A DNA stretch of 40,760 nucleotides, from contig JAEWBB010000015.1 in NCBI GenBank assembly GCA_023391375.1, forward strand, positions 1-40,760, read 5' to 3'. The notes beneath the pieces are model-generated. The model saw only the letters and a list, made by a program, of their open reading frames with translations, was not told where the DNA came from and searched no databases. Below are positions 8,630 to 17,700 of this stretch, piece by piece (within the stretch, counting starts at the first letter, position 1; every line of letters begins with the position of its first letter). The position numbers and the translations under genes are program-made. This DNA is from Pseudomonadota bacterium. GTDB taxonomy: Bacteria; Pseudomonadota; Alphaproteobacteria; Sphingomonadales; Sphingomonadaceae.

Positions 8630-11600
8630 CTAGCGCAAGGCGACCTTGGCCGGCTTGGCGGCGTCGGCCACCGGCATTGTCGGCGCGCCGACCAGCGGCT
8701 TGGCGCCGTCCCCGAGGATGATAAACGCCGCCCAGTAGAATGGGTGCGACGTGCGCTTGTCGTTCATCAGCCCTTCCTGCGCCTTCTCGAGCGCCATGCC
8801 CAGCGGCTCGCCCGGCGTCGCGCCCAGCAGGCCCGACACCAGCCGCTTGGTCGCGTCGTAATCGTCCGGCACCGGCCAGTGGCTGGCGACGACCGACCGC
8901 GCGCCGGCGCCGACGAAGGCGCGGACCAGCCCGTCGAGCGCATAGTTGCCTCCGGTCGCGATGCCCGCCTCGCGCGTCGCGCCCAACGTCGCCCGCCCGG
9001 CCGTGTCGCAGGCCGACAGGATGACGACGTCGGCGTCGAGCTTGAGGTCGAAGATTTCCTTGAACGTCAGCAACCCGTCGGACCCGTCGGGCGCGAAGCT
9101 GGTGACCAGCGCGGGCCGCGCCGGGCATTCCGGCCGCGGCGCGGTGACCAGCCCGTGGGTGGCGAAATGGACGATGCGGTAATCATCGAGGTTGCGGTCG
9201 CCAAGCAGCGCCGTGTCGGTAAATGCCGCGCCGGTCAGCAGTTCGGATCGGTTCGCCCCGAACAGTTGCTGCCCGACTTTCAGCTCGGCATCGCTGATCG
9301 GCGCCTGCCAGGTCTGGATCGGCCAGTCGCAATCGTCGGCCACCGCCGCTACCGGTCGGCTCGTCGCCGGCGCATTGTGGCCGAGGCCGAGATACGCCTC
9401 CTTGGCTCGGCTGGGCGCGATCGCGCGGACGTCGAGGAAGCTGCGCGGGCTGACCGAGATCGAGATTTCGCGCCCGCGGCCGAGCCAGTCGATGCCGGTC
9501 ATGTCATAGGCATCGCCGCCCTTTGCCACCTTCGCGGTGTAGGCGTCGACGCTCGGCTGGCTGGCGGGCAGGACGTAGGGCGGCAGCTCCAGCATCGGGC
9601 CATCCGGCTCGACGATGAGATGCCTGGCCGCGCGCACGTCGGCGTCGACCGGCCCGAACAGCGCGAGGTAAAGCCCGCGCGCCTTGCCGATGTCGAACGG
9701 CGAGGTGACCAGGCCGCCGGCATCTTCCTTGACGATGCTGTCGCGGATCGCCGACACCTCGCGGCCCATCGCCGCCGGGTCCATCCCTAGTTGCAGGGCG
9801 CGTGCGCCGCCCTTGTTGGCGAACAAGGCGAAGCTCGTCCCGTCGACCATCATCATCTTGTAATAGGCCTCGCCCGGCCGGAGCGCGCCCTGCAATTCGG
9901 CCAGGTCGACCGACGTCGGCTGCAGCGCCTTGTAGCGCGGGAAATCGGCGAGCTTGGACTGCAGCTGGGTCTGCTCCTTGCGCATCACCTCAAGGCTGTC
10001 CTGCGCCGCTTTCAGCGCGTTGGCCTGGACCGGCGTCGGCGCCGACAGGGCGCCCAGGCGGTTGATCTCGGCCTCGGTGCGGACGATCTCGCGGGTCCGC
10101 GCGACGGCCAGCCGGAACAGGGCGCTGGCCTCGTCGTTGCCGGCCGACATCTGCCGCGCCAGCACGGCCTGGGTCTGGGCCACGCCGGGCCGCTGGAGGA
10201 TTTGCGACGCGGCGAACATCTCGCCCGCGGCGCCGGCTGACCCGTCCTTGGCCAGGATTTCGAAATAGGGCTTCATCAGGCCGCGCAGCGCCGACCCGCT
10301 GTCGGCGACATCGGCGCTCTCCTTGACCACGTCGGCGAACAGGGCGCGGGCGCCCGCCATGTCGCCATGGCGCGACAGATACCCGGCCTTGCGCGCCTTG
10401 GCCGACAGCATCGCCGGACTCGACGGGAAGCGCATTTCGATGTCGCTGATCGCCTGATCGAAGGCCGCCACCGCGGTGCCGGTATCGCCCGCCGCCTCGG
10501 CGACCAGCGCTTTCTCCACCTGCACCTCGCTGGCCAGGCTGGCGGTCGATCGGACCTTGCCGCCTCGCACCGCGGCGAGGCCCTTGAGCGCGCGGTCGAG
10601 CCGGGTCGAAGCCTCGCCGAACCGGCCGGTCAGCCGCAGCGCGGTCCCGGCCAGCGCATCGGCCTGTGCATCGAGGATCGCCGCCTTTTCGCTCGGCGTC
10701 AGTGCGGCCCCGATCTCGGTCAGTTCGCGGTTGGACAGGCTCTCGCGATTGATCAGGTCGGCCAGCGGGACGCTGATCACGCCGCTCTGGATCGCGCTGT
10801 GCATTGGGTCGTCGCCCATCGATGCCACCTTGCGGTCGAGTTCCTGCAACGCCTGCTTGCCGTCGCGCTGGTTCAGTTGGTTCACCGCGCGGTAGTTGCG
10901 CAGCAGGCGCTGCATCACGCCGTCACCGGACGGCGCCTTTTCCTCGGCCTTGTTCATCAGCCGGACGGCGGCGCCGAAATTGCCGAGGTTGGATTGCTGC
11001 AGGCCCTGGTTGGCATAGGCCTCGGCCAGCGCGGCCGCGCTATTCTCCTCGCGCGTCGCCAGATCTTCGAAGAATTCGGCGCTTTCGGCGAAGCGGAAGC
11101 CGTTCGAGCGCTGGTAGGCCTCGTCGCGCGCCGCGCCGATATCCAGCGACCCGGCCTGGATTCGGGCAAAGGCGGCGGGATCGCTGACTTCGGTCGTCGC
11201 AACCTGGACCACACCCTTCTGCGCCTTGTCGAGCACTACCGACGACAGCGCGAGCCGCAACGCCGGATCGTAACCGGCCAGGCCTTCGACGAAGTAGGTC
11301 GTCTTGCCGCGCACCGTCTTGTAGCGCAGGTAATCGAGCCCCGCGCCGTTGTCGTGGCACTTGATCGCCTCGACCTGACCGATGCCGTCGACGCTCGCGT
11401 CCTGAGGCTTGCAGTCCAACTTGAGCGTGGCAAGGATCCCCGGCTCGTTTGCCATTGCGACGTCGCGCCGCACCGCCAGAAGGCTGCCGACCGGCGACGT
11501 CGCATCGCGGCAGGTGATCAGGTAGGCGCGGTCGAACATCGCCTTCAGCCGGTCGTCGGTCGGCTTGGCCTGCGCCGTGCACAGCACCCCGGCATCGCCG

Positions 11601-11716
11601 AGGCGGAAGCTGTTGCGGGCGGAGACCGGCAGGTTGACGACCGGGTCCGCGGCCAGCGTGGGGGCGACCAGCGCGCAAGTCGCGGCCAGCGCAGTGACGA
11701 GGGTGAGCCGGGCCAT
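8630..11716 (-). CDS. Exported TPR-CHAT protease
   Basis: The 1028-residue protein has a signal peptide (about residues 1-22, ending APTLAADP), a long helical middle with TPR-like repeats (for example EAYANQGLQQSNLGNFGAAV), and a C-terminal CHAT domain, a caspase-like cysteine protease fold. The catalytic dyad is visible: His854 in VHFATHG and Cys903 in LSACDTAG, 49 residues apart, as expected for CHAT. The domain ends in HPFYWAAFIILGD, also typical. Its ATG shares one base with the TpsA stop (TAATG), so it is translationally coupled to the exoprotein. The signal peptide implies work in the periplasm or beyond, unlike cytoplasmic CHAT proteases such as the Craspase subunit. Processing of the TpsA exoprotein is a plausible but unproven role. 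Confidence 0.9.
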   Translation of the reverse strand: MARLTLVTALAATCALVAPTLAADPVVNLPVSARNSFRLGDAGVLCTAQAKPTDDRLKAMFDRAYLITCRDATSPVGSLLAVRRDVAMANEPGILATLKLDCKPQDASVDGIGQVEAIKCHDNGAGLDYLRYKTVRGKTTYFVEGLAGYDPALRLALSSVVLDKAQKGVVQVATTEVSDPAAFARIQAGSLDIGAARDEAYQRSNGFRFAESAEFFEDLATREENSAAALAEAYANQGLQQSNLGNFGAAVRLMNKAEEKAPSGDGVMQRLLRNYRAVNQLNQRDGKQALQELDRKVASMGDDPMHSAIQSGVISVPLADLINRESLSNRELTEIGAALTPSEKAAILDAQADALAGTALRLTGRFGEASTRLDRALKGLAAVRGGKVRSTASLASEVQVEKALVAEAAGDTGTAVAAFDQAISDIEMRFPSSPAMLSAKARKAGYLSRHGDMAGARALFADVVKESADVADSGSALRGLMKPYFEILAKDGSAGAAGEMFAASQILQRPGVAQTQAVLARQMSAGNDEASALFRLAVARTREIVRTEAEINRLGALSAPTPVQANALKAAQDSLEVMRKEQTQLQSKLADFPRYKALQPTSVDLAELQGALRPGEAYYKMMMVDGTSFALFANKGGARALQLGMDPAAMGREVSAIRDSIVKEDAGGLVTSPFDIGKARGLYLALFGPVDADVRAARHLIVEPDGPMLELPPYVLPASQPSVDAYTAKVAKGGDAYDMTGIDWLGRGREISISVSPRSFLDVRAIAPSRAKEAYLGLGHNAPATSRPVAAVADDCDWPIQTWQAPISDAELKVGQQLFGANRSELLTGAAFTDTALLGDRNLDDYRIVHFATHGLVTAPRPECPARPALVTSFAPDGSDGLLTFKEIFDLKLDADVVILSACDTAGRATLGATREAGIATGGNYALDGLVRAFVGAGARSVVASHWPVPDDYDATKRLVSGLLGATPGEPLGMALEKAQEGLMNDKRTSHPFYWAAFIILGDGAKPLVGAPTMPVADAAKPAKVALR

Positions 11717-14700
11717 TACTGCTGCTCCTGCTGGTTGCTGCCGGTGCCGATCAGCGCCGGGTTGCCGCTGCCGGACACCGGCTCGTCGGTCGGCGCCTGC
11801 GGATCGATCGGCTTGCCGTTGATCACCGGCGGCGGCGGCTCGATCGCGTTCTTGTCGTCCGTCTTGTCGTCGTCGTTGTCGCTGTCGTCGCCGTCCGGGT
11901 CGTTGCCGAACAATTCCTCGCCGAACACCAGCTGGTCGCCGATCGACGTGTCGAGGAACACCAGCTGGTTGGTCAGGTCCTGGATCTGAGGCGGCACCGG
12001 CTGGGCCGGCGGCACGGGCGTGAAACAGGCGCCGCCGCTCAGGGCGCAGCCGTTGATGCTCGACGAGGCGGTAAAGACGGTCAGGTCGTTCTCGGGATCG
12101 CCGATGAATGCGTCGCGCGCCGCCGCGCCGGCCAGGGTCTGGCCGGTCGCCGCATCGTAGAGCTGGCCGTTGATGATCATCTCGACCGACCCGGCGGTGA
12201 TGTCGCCGTACAGGTTGGCATCGCTGATCAGCAGGCCGGACCGCGCCGCGGCCGTGCCCATATTCTGGACATAGATCGAATAGGGCGAGGCGGCCTGGCT
12301 GACCGCTTGGCCGACCTGACCGGTGCCGGCCTGGAACAGATCGAGGTTGACCGTTCCCGCGTTGATCACCGTCCCTGCATGGGGCGCGGTCGGCGCGGTG
12401 GCGAGCTCGACATCGCGGTTCGCGTATTGGGTGTCGAGCGCCAGCCGGTCGAGGACGGCCGCCTCGGCGACATGGACCCGCTGGCCGAAGAACGACAGCG
12501 TGCCGACCGTCGCGTCGCTGCCGGGCGAGAAGTCGATCCCGCCGTTGACCGCGTCGATCTCCATCAACCGCGCGTCGAGGTCGAGATAGTCCTGGTCGGT
12601 GAAGTTCTGGCCGGTGACCTGGCCGGTCACGCGCAGGCGCCCGGCGTAGTTGCCTGCGGTGTCGACCACCCCGAAGTCGTAATAGCGGCCCCCGCCGGCC
12701 AGCGTGGTCGTGCCGACCATCAGGTCGATCGCCGACGCATTCTCGAGCGCGTAAACGAGCAAGGTCGACGAGCCGATGCGCGACAGTTCCCCGTTGTCGA
12801 GGATGTAACTGCCGTTGGCCGCACCGCTGTTGGTGCCGATCCCCGCGCCGGTTCCATTCGTCGACAGCAACTCGGCAAAGCTGCCGGTGATCGATCCCGC
12901 TTGGGCGAATGCGATGTCGTTGCTGGTGACCGAGAGGTTGGCGACATTCCATGCGCCGCCGACGGTGAGCAGGCCCGCCGTGGAAATTGTCCCCAGGTTC
13001 GCACTCAGCGCGCCCGCCTGAACGTTGGCGCCGGTGATGGCGATGCCATTGCCCGCCGCCGCCGATGCCAGAATGACATTGCCGCCTGCCGCAACTTGGA
13101 TGGCCGTGTCGGACACCAGCGCGCCCGTGACCGTCGCCGCGCCGCCGGAGGTGATCGCGATGCCGGTGGCATCCGCGCCGCCACTGGTCACGGGCCCGGT
13201 AGCGGAAGCCAGCGTCACCGTCCCGCCGGTCGAGGTTGCGTATCCGGTGGTCACGCCGGCGTTGCCGCTGGCTGCGATCTGCTGGACCGCGTTCAGCGTC
13301 CCGGCCACAAGCGTGCCCGTCGCGCCGAGCGCCAGTTGGCCGCCGCTCGTGACATTACCCGCCTGCAGGTTGCCACCCGCTGCCGCCAGCGCGACGTTGC
13401 CGCTGCCCGACACGTTACCGGCCACCAGGCTGCCGCCGGCATTGACCTGGGCGACGCTATTGGTCGCGGTCAGGTTGCCGCTGGTCCAGTTGCCCGCCGA
13501 GGCCGCGCGGACCGCCCTTGCCTGCACGGCCCCGCCGATCGCGACCGTGCCGCCGCTGGCCTGCGGCGCCTGCGCAAGAACGGGCGCCGGATCGAAGTCC
13601 TCGTTCACCGGGTCGTACCCGAGCGCGAACATGCCGTAGCCGCCGAGGTAGAATTCGCCGCCGGCCATGATCGGCCCGGTGGCGATGTTGCCGCCGGCCA
13701 GCAGCATGACGAGGTCGCCGGCCTGGATAGCGCCGGTCGAGATGTTGCCCGGTCCGGCCGCGCCGATACGGGCCATCGCGGACAGCGTACCGGCGTTGAT
13801 CGTACTACCCGACCACAGGCCGATGTCGACACCTGCAGAGACGTTGCCGACGCCGATCGACGCGCCGATCGCGGTCACGGTGCCCGATGCCGACACATTG
13901 CCGGCGCTCAACGCGCCCGTCGCCGTCAGTTCGACATCCCCGCCGGACGCCGTCGTGCCGGCGATGGCCAGGTTGCCGCCGTCCGCGGTCAGCCACACGT
14001 CGGACCCTGCACCGGCGCTCGCCAGCGACAGGCCCTGTCCGGCATGGCCGGTAATCGCGCCGTTGGTCGCGGCGAGGTTACCCGCGGTAATGCTGCCGTT
14101 CGCGCTGAGCGACACGTCGCCGTCGGACGCAATGTCCTGCGCGACGATCGACTGGTTCGACACCAGCGTGGCCGCGAGGACCGCGTCGATCGGCCCGCCG
14201 ACGGCAATCCCGTCGCCCTGCAGGATGGCCTGCCCGCCCGCGCTGGCGCTGCCGAGGACGGCGAGCGGGCCGCCCGCCGACATAACGAGATCTCCGCCCG
14301 CCGAGGCCGAACCAACTGACACCGCGCCCGATCCGACGACCCAGATCCGGTCGGTGTCGGACACCAGCGCGCCTGCCGTGATCGGTCCGCCGAACAGGTC
14401 GATCGAGCTGCCGGCATGGACGTTCCCGGTCGTCACCGCACCGCCGGCGTCGACCAGCACGGCATTGGTCGCGGTCAGCGCGTTGGTCGTGATGTCGCCG
14501 ACCGCCGACAGGTCGATGTCGCCCGCTGCGTCGAGGTCGCGGGCGAGGACGAGCCCGCCGTTGGCGGCAAGGACAATCGAGCCGCTGCCCGACGTCGCCG
14601 ATCCGATGACCACCGAACCCGGTGCCGACAGGTCGATCGCCGATCCGATGTCGAGGTTGGTGTTGAGGATGATGTCGCCGCCGCTCGCCACCGACAGCGT

Positions 14701-17700
14701 GCCGGCACTGAGCGTCCCGTAGGCAATCGGTGAAGGCGCCGCGCCGGCGACGAAATTGGCGGCGTCGAGGTTGGCGCTGGCCGCATCGATCGTCGCATTG
14801 TCGGTCCACACCGACATCCGCCCCGGCGTCATGATCGACAGCGCCCCGTCGATGGTCACCGTGCCGTTTTGCGCGGCGAGGACGGAAACGATGTCTGCGC
14901 CCGGAATCCACGCTCCGCCGGGTCCGTTGGTCGCGAAATCGAGGCTGGCGATGTGCGTGTCGGCGTTGAGCGTTTCGAAGTCGAGGCCCGACAGGTGGTA
15001 GGCGCCGCCCGGGACCAGTCCGCCCCCGCCGTATCCGAAGCCGCGAAGCGTCATGCTGCCGATGGACATCGTGCCCCGGTTGGCCGGTTCGAGGTAGCGG
15101 TTGGTATTGAGCAGCAGCATGCCGCCGGTCGACGCATCGCCGCCGATGCCCACCAGCGTTTCGTTGGGGTTGGACCCGGCCGATCCGCCGAACGCATCGA
15201 ACGCCCAGACGACGTCCCCGGCGACGAAATCGCCGCCGCGGTTGAGGATGACGAAGTCACCCGATTGCGCCGATCCGCCGTTCCCGGCCGCGCCGTTGGC
15301 GCCGGTGGAACCGAAGCCGCCCCAGCCGCCGTTGCCGCCGGTCGCAATGGTGGAGACCGTCACGTCGCCGAAATGCGCAAAGCCCTCGGTCGTCGTCAGG
15401 CCGGCGACGTTGAGGCCGCTGACCGTCCCGATGTTGACCGACCCTGCCGACCAGTTGGTGATGACGTTGCCGCCCGCGCCGCCGATGCCGCCGATTTCGC
15501 CCTGGCCGCCGTCGCCGCCGTCGCCGGCACGCGCGGCGGTGTCGATCAACAGGTCGCCGGTCGTGATCTGGCCGGTAAGGGCCAGCGCCTGCGCGTAGAC
15601 GAGGCCGCCCAGTGCGTCGCCGCCCGCGCCGCCGTTGCCGCCGGTCCCGGTGCCGACCGAAACGCCGCTTCCGCCGCTCCCGGCAATGGCCGTCCCGTCG
15701 AACGCGGTCGTGCCGAGGCTGATCTGCGACAGGCCGTATGGGCTGTTGACCGCACGGAGCGAGACGATGCCGCCATAGGCATCGCCGCCGCTGCCACCAT
15801 CCGTGCCGTTGCCGCCCCGCGCCGCGGAGGTCAGCAATGTGGTGCCGCCGACCGAGACACTGCCGCCGTTCGAGAAGATTTCCGAGACGGGGAAGACGTC
15901 GCCGACAACGACATTCTGGTAGTCGATGTTGGCGAAGGCGTTCCCGCCGTTGAACCCGTCTCCGCCGGTCCGGTCCGTATCGAGTTCGAGGTTGCCGGCG
16001 ATGGCCACGCTGCCAAGGTTGACGGCGTTGAGCAGGGCCAGCGAATCCGCCACCGCGCTGCCGCCGTTCGCGCCGCCGCGGCCCGAGCCGCCGGTCGCGC
16101 TCGCCGCGATCCGCGCATTGCCCGAGACCGCCAGGCTTGCCCCGCTATCGGAACGGACGACCGCGTAACCGGCGTCGGCATTGCCCGCCGAAAGCCCGCC
16201 GATGCTGCTGCCGCCGCGCGCTTCGGTCGAGACGTTGAGCGACTGGGCCGCCACGGTGCCGCCGGCCGACACGACGAGGTTGGCGCCGGTCGCGGTCGCG
16301 TTGCCGCCATCCCCCGCGCTGCCGTTGCCGCCGTAGGCATAGGACGCGAGGACCAGCGAATCGTTCACCGCTTGCAACGCCGTCCCGGTCGCGAGGGAAG
16401 CACCGTTGATCGTCAGGTTGCTGTACCCGGCCGTCGCCGTGCCGCCCGCCGTGCCGTCCCCGCCCAGACCGTAGCTGTTGAGCGTGATCGTCTGCGGCAG
16501 ATTGAACTGCGCACCGTTGGACAATGCGACTGTCGCGTTGCCGCCGGCCGCGCTGCCGCCGGTCCCGGTGATGGAATCGCCGGCCATGGCATAGGCACTG
16601 ACCCACAGGCCCTTGGTCGCGCTGGTTAGGTCAAGGTCGTTGGCATCGATGATCGCCGTGCCGCCGGTCGCATCGCCGGCCGCGCCGTCCGCCGCGTTCC
16701 CGCCAAAGCCTTCCGCAGTCAGGTGGAAGAGGAAATTGCCATTGTGGTTGATCGTCCCGCCCGCTCCGTCCGAGCCGAGTATCCGCGCCAGGCCGCCGCG
16801 GGCATCGCCGCCATCGCCGCCGTACAGGCCCTCGCCGCCAACGCCGTCGGCGAAAATATAGGTATTGGCGAGGTTGAGTGTGGTCCCTGCCGACAGCTGG
16901 AGCGATGCCTCCGTGCCGCGGCCATCGCCACCTTGAGTATCGCCGGCGCCGCCGATGCCGGACCCGTAAATGAACAGCGTGTCGCTGCTGTTGAGCCGGT
17001 TGTTGCCGCCCGCGGCATAAAGGCGGGCCACGCCGCCCTGTCCGTCGCCGCCGGCGGTCACGCAATCGCTACATTCCTGGCCGTTCTCGCCACCGTAGCC
17101 GCCGGCGTAGATTTCGACATAGCCGCCGTTGACCGTGGTGCCGCCTAGCAGTTGCAGCAGGGCCGAGCCGCCCTGGCCGTATCCGCCCGATGCATCGCCG
17201 TAGACGCTACCGCCCTTGCCCTCGGAATCGATCACGATGTCGGGGCTGGTCAGGGTGGTGCCGGTCAGCGCGATATTGGTGACCCCGCCGAACGCCGCGC
17301 CGCCATCGACGCCATAATCCCAGCCGTTGCCGCCATATCCGTTGTTCTCGGCGTAGAGGATGCTTGTCAGGTTCATCGCAACGCCGGCCGCGTTGAGCGC
17401 GATCGACCCTCCATAGCCGTCGCCGCCCGTCGTCTGATAGGCGCTTCCGCCCGCGCCTTGCGCATAGAGCGACAGGCCCGATCCGTTGACCGTGGAAGTG
17501 CTGACGGTGACGTTGACGCTGCCGCCGCGACCGTCGCCGCCGGACGCGCCGTAACTGTTGCCGCCGCTGCCGTGGGCGTCGAACACCATGTCGCCGCCGA
17601 GCAGCGTCGTGCCGCTGATCGTGCCGGTCACGGTGCCGCCCTGCGCACTGCCGCCGACTCCGTTGTTCCCGCCCGAGGCATAAGCGGTGGCGCCGACCCA